A stretch of DNA of 64,000 bases, taken from positions 1,054,001 to 1,118,000 of the forward strand of contig NZ_RJKV01000002.1 in assembly GCF_003751305.1 (NCBI RefSeq), given 5' to 3'. Of the stretch, positions 9,541 to 19,208 are shown in pieces. The notes under the pieces were generated by a model. That model ran no database searches. It saw only the letters and a list, made by a program, of their open reading frames with translations, and was not told where the DNA came from. This DNA is from Stenotrophomonas rhizophila. GTDB taxonomy: Bacteria; Pseudomonadota; Gammaproteobacteria; Xanthomonadales; Xanthomonadaceae. Positions within the stretch are counted from its first letter, which is position 1. Each line of letters begins with the position of its first letter. Both the position numbers and the translations under genes were made by a program.

Positions 9541-10161
9541 ATGGCCGAGGTTGAAACACCACAGGAGCTGGACCTGGAGCTGGTCCGACGTGTGCAGCGT
9601 GGCGAGAGCGCGGCGTTCGATGTCCTGGTGCGCAAGTACCAGCATCGGATCATCGCGCTGATCGGGCGCTACATCGCGGACTGGAGTGAATGTCAGGACG
9701 TGGCCCAGGACACTTTCGTCCGCGCGTATCGCGCGATCGGCAGTTTCCGCGGCGACGCCCAGTTCTATACCTGGTTGCACAGGATCGCCGTGAACACTGC
9801 CAAGAACCATCTCGCCGCCCACAACCGCCGCCCGCCCACCGATGACATCGAGATCGGGGACGCCGAACAGTTCGACAGCGGTACGCGTCTGCGCGACACC
9901 GACACGCCCGAGCGCGAGTTGATGCGGCAGGAGCTGGAACAGACGGTGATGAAGGCGGTCTCCGCGCTGCCTGAAGAACTGCGATCGGCCATCACCATGC
10001 GCGAGGTGGACGGCCTGAGCTACGACGAAATCGCGCAGAAGATGGGGTGTCCGATCGGCACCGTGCGGTCGCGGATCTTCCGTGCCCGCGAGGCGATCGA
10101 CACTGAACTTCGGCCGCTGCTCGATGTGGGCAGCGCCACCCGCGAGAAGAGCCGCGCATGA
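9541..10161 (+). CDS. rpoE: RNA polymerase sigma-E factor
   Basis: A 206-residue ECF sigma factor of the RpoE (sigma-E) group. Region 2 spans about residues 25-95 (CQDVAQDTFVRAYRAIGSFR) and region 4 about 139-190, with the helix-turn-helix SYDEIAQKMGCPIGTVRSR. It directs transcription of envelope-stress genes. The frame is open upstream, but the ATG at 9541 fits family length. Its stop overlaps the rseA start (ATGA), so sigma and anti-sigma are translationally coupled. The promoter in front looks like its own target, implying positive autoregulation held in check by RseA. Confidence 0.97.
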   Translation: MAEVETPQELDLELVRRVQRGESAAFDVLVRKYQHRIIALIGRYIADWSECQDVAQDTFVRAYRAIGSFRGDAQFYTWLHRIAVNTAKNHLAAHNRRPPTDDIEIGDAEQFDSGTRLRDTDTPERELMRQELEQTVMKAVSALPEELRSAITMREVDGLSYDEIAQKMGCPIGTVRSRIFRAREAIDTELRPLLDVGSATREKSRA

Positions 10162-11063
10162 GCCACGATATGTCCAATGATGCTTCCCGGGGCGCGTCCC
10201 CCGATAAATTCGACGCCCATTACCGGCAGCAGCTGTCTTCGTTGATCGACGGTGAGCTGTCGGCCGATGAAGCCCGTTTCATGCTGCGTCGGCTGGAACA
10301 CGATGAGGCGTTGTCCAGCTGCAACGAGCGCTGGCAGATGCTCGGCGATGTGCTGCGCGGGCAGGCCTGCGCACCGGCGCCGGTCGATTTCGCCGAGCGG
10401 GTCCGCGTTTCCGTGGCCGCTGAGCCGGCACCAGCGATGCAGGCCAATGTCGAGCGCAGCCAGGGCCGCAAGGAACGCCGTGGCGGCTGGCGTCGTTGGG
10501 GCGGTGGCGCGGCACTGGCCGCTTCCGTCGCGGCCGTGGCGATGTTCATGACCCGCGAGCAGTTGCCGGACCCGGCAGCGCTGGACGCGCCGACCACGAT
10601 CATCGCCAGCCAGGCCGAGCTGCCGCCCGCGCCCGCGCCCGCGCCGGCGACCGAAGCCTCTGCCGCCGAGCAGGCGCTGGCCGTAGCGGCGGTTCCGGCT
10701 GCAGCCGTGGCGGCCGCCAGCCGCCGCCAGGACGTGGCCAATGCGCGCCGCGCCAGTGCCACCCGCACCCAGCAGGCGGCACGCAGCGCTGCCGAGCGCA
10801 GTGCCGAGCCGCAGCGTGCGGTCGCCAGCCAGGCGCCGCTGACGCCGGCCGTACCGGCGGCCACCGCGCGCCAGTTCCCGTTCGGTGAGGTGGGCAATCT
10901 GCAGGCCAAACCGTGGCCGCGCTCCAGCCTGGCCCCGGCCGCGGGCGGCGCGCTCAATGCCAGCTTCTCCACGCAGGCACCGCAGGCCGCGTTCTATCCG
11001 TTCGAGCCGCGTCTTCAGGAATCGGCCGACACGGCCGAACCTGCGCGCCGGCACCGCGACTGA
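10158..11063 (+). CDS. rseA: Sigma-E anti-sigma factor RseA
   Basis: A 301-residue single-pass membrane anti-sigma factor. The cytoplasmic part carries the RseA pattern (QQLSSLIDGELSADEA, then RRLEHDEAL and RWQMLGDVLRG, about residues 24-68). One transmembrane helix lies near 114-131. The periplasmic region is long, and rich in alanine and proline. E. coli RseA has 216 residues, so the outer part is expanded. It binds RpoE until regulated proteolysis releases it. No rseB follows; mucD comes next instead, a known arrangement in xanthomonads. Confidence 0.9.
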   Translation: MSHDMSNDASRGASPDKFDAHYRQQLSSLIDGELSADEARFMLRRLEHDEALSSCNERWQMLGDVLRGQACAPAPVDFAERVRVSVAAEPAPAMQANVERSQGRKERRGGWRRWGGGAALAASVAAVAMFMTREQLPDPAALDAPTTIIASQAELPPAPAPAPATEASAAEQALAVAAVPAAAVAAASRRQDVANARRASATRTQQAARSAAERSAEPQRAVASQAPLTPAVPAATARQFPFGEVGNLQAKPWPRSSLAPAAGGALNASFSTQAPQAAFYPFEPRLQESADTAEPARRHRD

Positions 11064-11082
11064 ACATCGTTGCCCTGACGTT

Positions 11083-11116
11083 CCGCTCCGGCCTGTGCGC
11101 CGGAGCGCTCCCCCCC
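11083..11116 (+). other. Hairpin and nine-C tract between rseA and mucD
   Basis: An 8-bp perfect inverted repeat (GCTCCGGC / GCCGGAGC, loop of 6) is followed 3 bases later by nine C residues at 11108-11116. There is no T tract, so it is not a standard terminator. It could weaken read-through from rpoE-rseA into mucD or protect the upstream message. Confidence 0.45.
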
Positions 11117-11150
11117 CCGCTTTGTTCCCTGACCCGGAGGTTCGTGTCTG

Positions 11151-12674
11151 ATGACCGCCCGTATCCGTACCCATGCCCTGGCGCTGATCGCCATGACCCT
11201 GCCGCTGGTGGCCTGCGCTCAGTCGCCATCGCCGACGACCCCGGCCGCACCGGCCGCCGCCGCACCGCGGGCACCTGCGCCGCAGTTGGTCAGTGGCCTG
11301 CCGGACTTCACCAACCTGGTCGAACAGGTCGGCCCGGGCGTGGTCAATGTCGAAACCACCATCGTGCGCAGCAACCGCCAGGCCCGGACCATGGGGCCGG
11401 GCGGCGACGATGAAATGCCCGAGTTCTTCCGCCGCTTCTTCGGCCCGGACTTCCAGATGCCGGGGCAGGGCCCCGGTGGCCAGGACGACAGTCCCCGCAT
11501 CCAGGGCCGGGGCATGGGCTCGGGCTTCATCATCTCCGCCGATGGCTATGTGCTGACCAACTATCACGTGGTCGCCGACGCCAGCGAAGTGAAGGTCAAG
11601 CTGGGCGACCGCCGCGAGTTCACCGCCAAGGTGATCGGCAGCGATCAGCAGTACGACGTTGCGCTGCTCAAGATCGACGGCAAGAATCTGCCGACCGTAC
11701 GCGTGGGGGATTCCAACACCCTCAAGCCGGGCCAGTGGGTCGTCGCGATCGGCTCGCCGTTCGGCCTGGATCATTCGGTCACCGCCGGCGTGGTCAGCGC
11801 GGTGGGCCGCAGCACCGGCGGCGCTGACCAGCGCTACGTGCCCTTCATCCAGACCGATGTGGCGATCAACCAGGGCAACTCCGGCGGCCCCCTGCTCAAC
11901 ACCCGCGGTGAAGTGGTCGGCATCAACTCGCAGATCTTCTCCGCCTCCGGCGGCTACATGGGCATCAGCTTCGCGATCCCCATCGACCTGGCCATGGGGG
12001 CAGTCGAACAGATCAAGAAGAATGGCCGGGTCAGCCGCGGCCAGCTGGGCGCGATGGTCGGGGCGGTCACGGCGGACGTCGCGGAGGGCTTCAAGCTGCC
12101 CGACAGCCGCGGCGCACTGGTCAACCAGCTGGTGCCCGGCAGCGCTGCCGCCAAGTCCGGCCTGGAGGTCGGTGACGTGATCCGGTCCGTGAACGGCACG
12201 CCGATCAACGTGTCCAGCGACCTGCCGCCGTTGATCGGTGCCCTGCCGCCGGGAACCAAGGTGCGCATCGTGGTGCTGCGAGAGGGCAAGGAGCGCGAGA
12301 TCACCGCCACGCTGACCGAGTTGGCCGAGGACGCCGATCGCGGCAACGCGCCCCAGACGGCCGACGCGGCCAAGCCGGAAACCGGTGCCAATGCCCTGCT
12401 GGGCCTGGAAGTGGCCGATCTGACCGCGCCGCAACGCCAGCAGCTGGGCCTGGCCTCGGGCGAGGGCGTGCGCATCACCCGGGTCACCGGTCAGTCGGCA
12501 CGGGATGCGCGCCTGTCGCAGGGCATGGTGGTGCTGCAGGTCGGGCGGACCCCGGTCGGCAGCGTGGCCGCGCTGAACAGGGCACTGGGCGGTTACAGCA
12601 AGGGCGATGTGGTCATGTTGCTGGTCCGTGCCAACGGCAACAGCGCGTTCGTGCCGGTCAAGGCCGGCCAATAA
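11151..12674 (+). CDS. mucD: DegP/MucD-type periplasmic serine protease (lipobox-bearing)
   Basis: A 507-residue HtrA-family protease. The trypsin-like domain has the triad His139 (TNYHVV), Asp169 (QYDVALL) and Ser244 (QGNSGGPLL). Two PDZ domains follow, about residues 290-380 and 410-500. HtrA proteases degrade misfolded envelope proteins. The N-terminal signal ends in LPLVAC, giving a possible lipidation cysteine at residue 22, which is unusual for this normally soluble protein. Its place after rpoE-rseA matches the Xanthomonas and Pseudomonas mucD position. A strong terminator follows. Confidence 0.93.
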   Translation: MTARIRTHALALIAMTLPLVACAQSPSPTTPAAPAAAAPRAPAPQLVSGLPDFTNLVEQVGPGVVNVETTIVRSNRQARTMGPGGDDEMPEFFRRFFGPDFQMPGQGPGGQDDSPRIQGRGMGSGFIISADGYVLTNYHVVADASEVKVKLGDRREFTAKVIGSDQQYDVALLKIDGKNLPTVRVGDSNTLKPGQWVVAIGSPFGLDHSVTAGVVSAVGRSTGGADQRYVPFIQTDVAINQGNSGGPLLNTRGEVVGINSQIFSASGGYMGISFAIPIDLAMGAVEQIKKNGRVSRGQLGAMVGAVTADVAEGFKLPDSRGALVNQLVPGSAAAKSGLEVGDVIRSVNGTPINVSSDLPPLIGALPPGTKVRIVVLREGKEREITATLTELAEDADRGNAPQTADAAKPETGANALLGLEVADLTAPQRQQLGLASGEGVRITRVTGQSARDARLSQGMVVLQVGRTPVGSVAALNRALGGYSKGDVVMLLVRANGNSAFVPVKAGQ

Positions 12675-12694
12675 GCCCGCCCCGCCTGCGTTTC

Positions 12695-12726
12695 CGGGCC
12701 CGCTTCGGCGGGCCCGGTCGTTTCTG
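12695..12726 (+). terminator. Intrinsic terminator of the rpoE-rseA-mucD operon
   Basis: A 10-bp perfect stem (CCGGGCCCGC / GCGGGCCCGG) with a TTCG tetraloop is followed by the T-rich sequence TCGTTTCT. It lies 20 bases beyond the mucD stop. Confidence 0.85.
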
Positions 12727-12826
12727 GGGGGCCGTTGGCGACAATCGCTACCGGGCCCACGCGGGACCGGGCCGGCCATGCGATAATCCGCAGTCATCCT
12801 GACGACGCGACGCGCCGCCGCCACCT

Positions 12827-14632
12827 ATGTCTTCTGATTCGATGCGGTTCATCCGCAACTTCTCCATCATCGCCCACGTCGACCACGGCAAGTCCACGCT
12901 GGCCGATCGCATCATCCAGCTTTGCGGCGGCCTCCAGGCCCGTGAGATGGAGGCGCAGGTGCTCGACTCGAACCCGATCGAGCGCGAGCGTGGCATCACC
13001 ATCAAGGCCCAGTCGGTCTCGCTGCCGTATGTCGCCAAAGACGGCCACACGTACCACCTGAACTTCATCGACACCCCCGGGCATGTCGACTTCTCCTATG
13101 AAGTCAGCCGCTCGCTGGCCGCCTGCGAAGGCGCGCTGCTGGTGGTCGATGCGGCCCAGGGCGTGGAAGCGCAGTCCGTCGCCAACTGCTACACGGCCGT
13201 CGAGCAGGGGCTGGAAGTGGTGCCGGTGATCAACAAGATCGACCTGCCCACCGCCGATATCGACCGTGCCAAGGCCGAGATCGAGGCCGTGATCGGCATC
13301 GATGCGACCGACGCCGTGGCGGTCAGCGCCAAGACCGGCCTGAACGTGGGCGACGTGCTGGAGGCGATCGTGCATCGCATTCCGCCGCCGGTGCCGCGCG
13401 ATACCGACAAGCTGCAGGCGCTGATCATCGACTCGTGGTTCGACAACTACCTCGGCGTGGTCTCGCTGGTGCGCGTGATGCAGGGCCAGATCAAGGCCGG
13501 CGACAAGTTGCAGGTGATGTCCACCGGCCGCAATCATCAGGTCGACAACGTCGGCGTGTTCACCCCCAAGCGCAAGGTGCTGCCGGCACTGAACGCCGGT
13601 GAGGTGGGCTGGGTGACGGCCAGCATCAAGGACGTGCACGGTGCGCCGGTCGGCGACACCCTGACCCTGGCCGCCGATCCGGCCGCCAAGCCGCTGCCGG
13701 GCTTCCAGGAAATGCAGCCGCGCGTGTTCGCCGGCCTGTTCCCGGTCGATGCCGAGGATTACCCGGACCTGCGCGAAGCGCTGGACAAGCTGCGCCTGAA
13801 CGATGCGGCGCTGCGCTTCGAGCCGGAAAGCTCCGAAGCGATGGGCTTCGGCTTCCGCTGCGGCTTCCTGGGCATGCTGCACATGGAAATCGTGCAGGAG
13901 CGCCTGGAGCGCGAATACAACCTGGACCTGATCAGCACCGCGCCGACCGTCGTCTATGAAGTGCTCAAGACCGACGGCAGCATCATCAACATGGACAACC
14001 CGGCCAAGCTGCCGCCGGTGAACATGGTCGATGAGATCCGCGAGCCGATCATCCGCGCCAACGTGCTCACCCCCGAGGAGTACATCGGCAACATCATCAA
14101 GCTGTGCGAAGAAAAGCGCGGCAGCCAGATCGGCATCAACTACCTCGGCAGCCAGGTGCAGATCAGCTACGAGCTGCCGATGGCCGAAGTGGTGCTGGAC
14201 TTCTTCGACAAGCTGAAGTCGGTCAGCCGCGGCTATGCCTCGCTGGACTACCACTTCGTGCGTTTCGATGCCGGTCCGTTCGTCCGCGTGGACGTGCTGA
14301 TCAACGGCGACAAGGTCGATGCGCTGTCGCTGATCGTGCACCGCAGCCATGCCGACCGCCGCGGCCGCGAACTGTGCGAGAAGATGAAGGAACTGATCCC
14401 GCGCCAGCAGTTCGACGTGGCCATCCAGGCCGCCGTCGGCTCGCAGATCATCTCGCGCACCACGGTCAAGGCGATGCGCAAGAACGTGTTGGCCAAGTGC
14501 TATGGTGGCGACGTTTCGCGCAAGAAGAAGTTGCTCGAAAAGCAGAAGGAAGGCAAAAAGCGCATGAAGCAGGTCGGCCGCGTGGAAATCCCGCAGGAAG
14601 CCTTCCTGGCCGTGCTGCAGATGGACAAGTAA
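12827..14632 (+). CDS. lepA: Elongation factor 4 (LepA)
   Basis: A 601-residue translational GTPase. G1 is AHVDHGKST (residues 17-25), G3 is DTPGHVD and G4 is NKID; the C-terminus has the LepA-specific lysine-rich tail ([16 protein letters not shown]). LepA acts on ribosomes during initiation or back-translocation and is very conserved. An internal ATG at 12842 would give [10 protein letters not shown], closer to the E. coli start, and neither start has a good ribosome site, so the first five residues are uncertain. It precedes lepB, the classic lepA-lepB pairing. Confidence 0.97.
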   Translation: MSSDSMRFIRNFSIIAHVDHGKSTLADRIIQLCGGLQAREMEAQVLDSNPIERERGITIKAQSVSLPYVAKDGHTYHLNFIDTPGHVDFSYEVSRSLAACEGALLVVDAAQGVEAQSVANCYTAVEQGLEVVPVINKIDLPTADIDRAKAEIEAVIGIDATDAVAVSAKTGLNVGDVLEAIVHRIPPPVPRDTDKLQALIIDSWFDNYLGVVSLVRVMQGQIKAGDKLQVMSTGRNHQVDNVGVFTPKRKVLPALNAGEVGWVTASIKDVHGAPVGDTLTLAADPAAKPLPGFQEMQPRVFAGLFPVDAEDYPDLREALDKLRLNDAALRFEPESSEAMGFGFRCGFLGMLHMEIVQERLEREYNLDLISTAPTVVYEVLKTDGSIINMDNPAKLPPVNMVDEIREPIIRANVLTPEEYIGNIIKLCEEKRGSQIGINYLGSQVQISYELPMAEVVLDFFDKLKSVSRGYASLDYHFVRFDAGPFVRVDVLINGDKVDALSLIVHRSHADRRGRELCEKMKELIPRQQFDVAIQAAVGSQIISRTTVKAMRKNVLAKCYGGDVSRKKKLLEKQKEGKKRMKQVGRVEIPQEAFLAVLQMDK

Positions 14633-14734
14633 GGCCGGACGGCCTCCCGGTGGCGGCAGGCGGCACCCTCCCGGTGTCGCCGGGCGCGCAGGGAACCACC
14701 CCCGTACCGCTGCAATCGTTCCCAAGGACACTGC

Positions 14735-15529
14735 ATGAAATTGTTTGAGATCCTCCTGGTCGTACTGACGCTGGCTTCGGGCCTGATCCTGCTGGGCGAG
14801 AAGCTGTACTTCGCCAAGCGCCGCGCCCAGCGTGCCGGCCTGCTGGATACCGAGCCGGTGATGGTCGACTACGCGCGGGCGTTCTTCCCGGTGCTGGCGA
14901 TCGTGCTGGTGGTGCGCAGCTTCATCGCCGAGCCGTACAAGATTCCGTCCAGCTCGATGATGCCCAACCTGCTGATCGGCGATTTCATCCTGGTCAACAA
15001 GTTCTCCTACGGCCTGCGCCTGCCGCTGAACAACGCCAAGGTGGTGCCGTTCGGCGAGCCCAAGCGCGGCGACGTGGTGGTGTTCCATTTCCCGGGCCAT
15101 TCGGACAACGATCCGGCCAAGGGCGAGAACTTCATCAAGCGCGTGATCGGCGTGCCGGGTGACCAGATCGAATTCCAGGGCAACGGCCTGATCCTCAACG
15201 GCGAGCCGGTCACGTACGACAACAAGGGCCTGTACGCCGGCCACAATGGGCAGGGCGAGGGCAGCTCACTGCTGGTCGAGCACCTGCCGGGCCGTACCCA
15301 CACCGTGCTCGAGACCGACTACGCGCGTGGGCAGGGCCAGTGGACCGTGCCGGCCGGCAAGTACCTGGTCATGGGCGACAACCGCGACAATAGTGACGAC
15401 GGCCGCTTCTGGGGCCTGCTGCCGGAGGAGAATCTCCGTGGCAAGGCGTTCCTGATCTGGCTTAACTGCTCCGGCTGGTTCTGCAAGGACGGCTTCGAGC
15501 CGTCGCGGATCGGCACGGCTATCCATTGA
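14735..15529 (+). CDS. lepB: Signal peptidase I
   Basis: A 264-residue type I leader peptidase. Two N-terminal hydrophobic helices (about 4-21 and 50-65) precede the catalytic domain. The Ser/Lys dyad is visible as Ser74 in PSSSMMPNLL and Lys135 in NFIKRVIGVPGD; the GDNRDNSDDGRFWG motif is near 213-226. It removes Sec and Tat signal peptides on the periplasmic face of the inner membrane. It follows lepA by 102 bases and is followed closely by the DUF4845 gene. Confidence 0.96.
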   Translation: MKLFEILLVVLTLASGLILLGEKLYFAKRRAQRAGLLDTEPVMVDYARAFFPVLAIVLVVRSFIAEPYKIPSSSMMPNLLIGDFILVNKFSYGLRLPLNNAKVVPFGEPKRGDVVVFHFPGHSDNDPAKGENFIKRVIGVPGDQIEFQGNGLILNGEPVTYDNKGLYAGHNGQGEGSSLLVEHLPGRTHTVLETDYARGQGQWTVPAGKYLVMGDNRDNSDDGRFWGLLPEENLRGKAFLIWLNCSGWFCKDGFEPSRIGTAIH

Positions 15530-15562
15530 TTCATGGCACACGCGTATCTGGGGAGAAACGCA

Positions 15563-15946
15563 ATGAAGAACATGACATCGCAGCGCGGCATCACCTTGAC
15601 CTCGTTCCTGGTGGTGCTGATCGTGGTCGCTTTCGGCCTGTACGTCGGCATGAAGCTGTTCCCGATGTACCAGGAGTACTACGCCGTACGCACGGCGCTG
15701 AAGAGCCTGGCCAAGGAGCCGGGTGTGGCGAACATGGAGCCGGCACGGGTCCAGGAGCTGTTCTTCAAGCGCGTTCGCATGAGTTACTCGGAAAATCTCA
15801 AGCCCTCCGATATCAAGTTCGATCGCATTGATGGCGGCTGGAACTTGAAGGTCAACTACGAAGTGCGCCGTGAACTGATCGGCAATCTCGATGTGGTGGG
15901 CAAATTTGACACAAACCAGGATTTGACTCTCCGCGGTGCCGACTAA
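15563..15946 (+). CDS. DUF4845 protein with pilin-like N-terminus
   Basis: A 127-residue protein found between lepB and rnc in many gammaproteobacteria. Residues 8-32 ([20 protein letters not shown] region) resemble a type IV prepilin N-terminus: a short basic leader, Gly9, then a hydrophobic helix. The usual Glu at mature position 5 is Ser14 here. A small soluble domain follows. Function is unknown. The start at 15563 has a GGGGAGA ribosome site; a slightly longer frame exists. Its last codons overlap the GTG start of rnc, implying coupled translation. Confidence 0.85.
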   Translation: MKNMTSQRGITLTSFLVVLIVVAFGLYVGMKLFPMYQEYYAVRTALKSLAKEPGVANMEPARVQELFFKRVRMSYSENLKPSDIKFDRIDGGWNLKVNYEVRRELIGNLDVVGKFDTNQDLTLRGAD

Positions 15947-16616
15947 GACTTTTCAACGCGGTGACCTGATAGGTCACGCCTTCAACGATCCGGGCCTGCT
16001 CACGCAGGCCTTGACGCATCGCAGCGCCGGCTCGCCCAACAACGAGCGGCTGGAATTCCTCGGCGACAGCATCGTCAACATGATGGTGGCCCAGGCGCTG
16101 TACGAACGCTGGCCCAAGGCTGACGAAGGCGCGCTGACCCGCGCCCGCGCCGAACTGGTGCGCGAAGGCGCACTGGCGGTGATCGCGCGCGAGCTGCAGC
16201 TGGGCGATCGCCTGATCCTGGGGCCCGGCGAGATGAAGACCGGCGGCCACCGTCGCGACTCCATCCTGGCCGATGCGCTGGAAGCGGTGGTCGCGGCGAT
16301 CTACCTCGATGCCGGTTTTGCGGTCTGCCAGACCGTGGTGCTGCCGTGGTTCCTGGCCTCGATGCAGGCCCTGCCGGCGACCGGCAAGCCGGAGAAAGAC
16401 CCCAAGACCCGCCTGCAGGAATGGCTGCAGGCCCGACAGAAGGCGCTGCCGCTGTACGAGCTGGTGTCAGAATCGGGTGACGATCACGCCAAGACCTTCC
16501 GGGTACGCTGCGGCGTAACCGACCCCGCTGTCAGCACCGAAGGCGAAGGTGCCTCGCGACGGCTGGCCGAACAACAAGCGGCTGCGGCCGCCCTTGAGCA
16601 ACTGGATTCCAAGTGA
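15936..16616 (+). CDS. rnc: Ribonuclease III
   Basis: A 226-residue double-strand-specific endoribonuclease. The catalytic signature [13 protein letters not shown] lies at about residues 34-46, and a C-terminal double-stranded RNA-binding domain covers about 155-225. It matures rRNA and some mRNAs. The start is GTG at 15936, inside the end of the DUF4845 gene, and the stop overlaps the GTG start of era (GTGA). This rnc-era-recO order is the classic one and implies co-expression. Confidence 0.96.
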   Translation: MPTKTFQRGDLIGHAFNDPGLLTQALTHRSAGSPNNERLEFLGDSIVNMMVAQALYERWPKADEGALTRARAELVREGALAVIARELQLGDRLILGPGEMKTGGHRRDSILADALEAVVAAIYLDAGFAVCQTVVLPWFLASMQALPATGKPEKDPKTRLQEWLQARQKALPLYELVSESGDDHAKTFRVRCGVTDPAVSTEGEGASRRLAEQQAAAAALEQLDSK

Positions 16617-17509
16617 ACGAAGCAACCCCCCATCGTTCCGGCAGCGTGGCCGTCATCGGTCGCCCCAACGTCGGCAAATCCACCCTGACCAACGCCCTGG
16701 TGGGCGCCAAGGTCAGCATCGTCTCCAATCGCCCGCAGACCACGCGGCACCGGTTGCTGGGTATTGCCAGCTACCCGGAAGGCCAGATCGTGCTGGTCGA
16801 TACCCCCGGCCTGCACCGAGCGCAGAAGCGGGCCATGAACCGGGTGATGAACCGCGCCGCGCGCGGCTCGCTCGAGGGCGTGGACGCCGGCATGCTGGTG
16901 ATCGAGGCCGGCCGCTGGGATGACGAAGACACCCTGGCCTTCAACGTGCTCAGCGACTCGGGCATCCCGGTGGTGCTGGTGGTCAACAAGATCGACCGCC
17001 TGAAGGACAAGGGCGCCCTGCTGCCGTTCCTGCAGCAGGTCACCGAAGGCCGCACGTTCGCGGCCGTGCACCCGATCTCGGCGCAGAAGCGCAACGGCCT
17101 GGAATCGCTGGTCCGCGACCTGATGAAGTTGTTGCCGGAAGCCCCGCCGATGTTCGGCGAGGATGAGATCACCGACCGCAGCCAGCGCTTCCTCGCCGGT
17201 GAACTGGTCCGCGAGCAGCTGATGCGCCAGTTGGGCGAAGAGCTGCCGTACGCGACCACGGTCGAGATCGAGCGCTTTGTCGAAGACGGCAACCTGCTGC
17301 GCATCGGCGCGGTGATCTGGGTTGAACGCGAAGGTCAGAAGGCGATCGTGATCGGCAAGGCCGGCACCCGCCTGAAGGAAATCGGCGCCAAGTCGCGCCT
17401 GCAGATGGAGCGCCTGTTCGGGGCCAAGGTCTTCCTGGAAACCTGGGTGCGCGTACGCGAAGGCTGGTCCGACGACGAAGCCGCGCTCAAGGCGTTCGGC
17501 TACGAATAA
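16613..17509 (+). CDS. era: GTPase Era
   Basis: A 298-residue ribosome-assembly GTPase. G1 is GRPNVGKST (16-24), G3 is DTPGLH, G4 is NKIDRL, and a C-terminal KH domain carries [15 protein letters not shown]. Era binds the 3' end of 16S rRNA and monitors 30S maturation. It starts with GTG in a four-base overlap with rnc. It is followed by recO after 31 bases. Confidence 0.97.
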   Translation: MNEATPHRSGSVAVIGRPNVGKSTLTNALVGAKVSIVSNRPQTTRHRLLGIASYPEGQIVLVDTPGLHRAQKRAMNRVMNRAARGSLEGVDAGMLVIEAGRWDDEDTLAFNVLSDSGIPVVLVVNKIDRLKDKGALLPFLQQVTEGRTFAAVHPISAQKRNGLESLVRDLMKLLPEAPPMFGEDEITDRSQRFLAGELVREQLMRQLGEELPYATTVEIERFVEDGNLLRIGAVIWVEREGQKAIVIGKAGTRLKEIGAKSRLQMERLFGAKVFLETWVRVREGWSDDEAALKAFGYE

Positions 17510-17540
17510 GCCGGCCACTCCGGCCCCGGGCGGTTGAGCC

Positions 17541-18266
17541 ATGCGCATCGAGGATGAGCCGGCCTTCGTCTTGCACGCCAGGGCCTGGCGCGAGACCAGT
17601 CTGCTGGTCGAGGTGCTGACCGAGCAGTACGGCCGGATCGGGGTGCTCGCGCGGGGCGTGTCCAGCCCGCGCAGCCAGGCGTTGCGCGCGGCCCTGCAGC
17701 CGCTGCAGTGGATTCGCCTGACTGCCGTGCAGCGGGGCGAACTGGCCCAGCTGCGCGGCGCCGAGGCCTTGGACGCCGCGCCGCGGTTGACCGGCGAAGC
17801 GATGCTGGCCGGGTTCTATATCAACGAACTGATGATGCGGCTGGCGCCCCGCCAGGATCCGCTGCCGGAGCTTTACGACCATTACGCGCAGGTGCGTGCG
17901 CGGCTGCGTGACGGAGAGCCCTTGGCGTGGACGCTGCGTCGTTTCGAGCGTGACCTGCTGGAGGCCTTGGGCTTCGGCTTCGACCTGCTGCACGGCAGCG
18001 ATGACGAGCCGGTCGATCCGGCGGCGCGGTATGAGCTGGATCCGCAGGAGGGGCCTCGCCGGCTGCTCAGCGATCGGGGCGTGGATCAGCGCCGTGGTAC
18101 CGCCACCGGCAGCGCGCTGCTGGCGTTGGCTGCCGATGAAATGCCCGGTACCGAGGATCTGGTCAGCCTGCGTCGGCCGATCCGCGCGGTGCTGATGCAC
18201 CATCTGGGCGGGCGGGGGCTGAAATCATGGGAGATGCTGGAGGACCTGGCCCGGCGGCGCACGTAG
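17541..18266 (+). CDS. recO: DNA repair protein RecO
   Basis: A 241-residue protein of the RecO family. The N-terminal OB-fold starts with [16 protein letters not shown] and contains the basic segment ARGVSSPRS; the remainder is helical ([16 protein letters not shown]). RecO works with RecR to load RecA on SSB-coated DNA in gap repair. Like other proteobacterial RecO proteins, it lacks the four-cysteine zinc site found in some phyla. It ends the lepA/lepB-rnc-era-recO block and meets the convergent response-regulator gene 70 bases on. Confidence 0.94.
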   Translation: MRIEDEPAFVLHARAWRETSLLVEVLTEQYGRIGVLARGVSSPRSQALRAALQPLQWIRLTAVQRGELAQLRGAEALDAAPRLTGEAMLAGFYINELMMRLAPRQDPLPELYDHYAQVRARLRDGEPLAWTLRRFERDLLEALGFGFDLLHGSDDEPVDPAARYELDPQEGPRRLLSDRGVDQRRGTATGSALLALAADEMPGTEDLVSLRRPIRAVLMHHLGGRGLKSWEMLEDLARRRT

Positions 18267-18336
18267 GCCCTGGCGGGCCGCTGCATCGTTGCGGGGTGAC
18301 TCAAGCGGCGCCGGTGCCCCGGCTGCCGCCCCGTGC

Positions 18337-19047
18337 TCACTGCAGCAGGGCGTCAACCGCGACGCGGAAGCGGCTCTGCGCACCGGTCGACTCCGGCGCC
18401 TGGTGCAGTTGACGGACTGCCCGAGCCAAGCGTGCGGCGCCGACGAACCCGCAGCTGGCCTGCAGCCGATGCAACTGCCCGCGCAGGGCCCGCACATCGT
18501 CCTCGCGCAGGGCCTGGGCCACAGCGTCGCGGACCCCGGGCAACTCGGCCAGGAACAGTTCGCGCAGCGCGATGAGGTGGTGGCGCTGCCCGTTCAGCGC
18601 AGCCAGGGCGGTGGTTTCATCCCAGTCCTGGCGCTCGCCTTCGACCTCGTCGGACCCGGCAACCGCCGGGGCGGACAGGCTGCCAGCGGTATGCACCAGG
18701 GCGCGGCGGACGGCCTTGAGCAGATGCTCGCGGCTCAGCGGCTTGACCAGGGTTTCACTGAAACCGGCATCGCGCAGGCGCGAGTGGATCGAGGTGTCAC
18801 CGTCGGCGGTATGCGCCAGCGCCGGGGTGTCCGGGCGCGAGCGGCGCAGTTCCTGCAGCAGCTGGGTGCCATTGCCGTCAGGCAGGTTGACGTCGATAAG
18901 CCACAGATCGTGCTGGTTGCCGCGGGCGCGGTCCATGGCCGTGGCAAGGGAGTCGGCGGTATCCACCTGCGCCGGCAGGGTTTCCAGCGCCGCCTTGAAG
19001 AAGCCGCGGCTGATGGTGTCGTCCTCGACGAGCAGGAATCGGGGCAT
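18337..19047 (-). CDS. Orphan response regulator with C-terminal Hpt domain
   Basis: A 236-residue protein with a receiver domain (about 1-120) and a histidine-phosphotransfer domain (about 140-235). The receiver keeps the acidic pair (LVEDD), the phospho-acceptor Asp in LIDVNLPDG, a Thr in HTADGD and the Lys in LVKPLS. The Hpt domain retains its His in QLHRLQASCGFVG. Thus both phospho-sites look functional, suggesting a phosphorelay shuttle. No kinase or DNA-binding domain is encoded nearby. The start at 19047 has a GAGG site 7 bases upstream. Confidence 0.88.
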   Translation of the reverse strand: MPRFLLVEDDTISRGFFKAALETLPAQVDTADSLATAMDRARGNQHDLWLIDVNLPDGNGTQLLQELRRSRPDTPALAHTADGDTSIHSRLRDAGFSETLVKPLSREHLLKAVRRALVHTAGSLSAPAVAGSDEVEGERQDWDETTALAALNGQRHHLIALRELFLAELPGVRDAVAQALREDDVRALRGQLHRLQASCGFVGAARLARAVRQLHQAPESTGAQSRFRVAVDALLQ

Positions 19048-19208
19048 GGGATCCCTCGGGGTCATCTGCATTGTGGCTGCCTCCATGTCAGCGGCCTCCA
19101 TATTAAACGCGAAGTCCTCGCCTGCAAGCGGTTTCAGCGGGCGGCAAGTCAGTTGGCAGTTGGTATCTGCGACAATACGCACCCTTTTTGCCCGCAGCCT
19201 GTTGCCAC

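Noticed and set aside
10020-12824. A 934-codon open frame on the minus strand opposite rseA-mucD
   Set aside because: It is antisense to two well-supported genes and its translation is low in typical protein composition.
12794-15244. An 816-codon frame opposite lepA-lepB
   Set aside because: It crosses two real genes on the other strand and has no domain.
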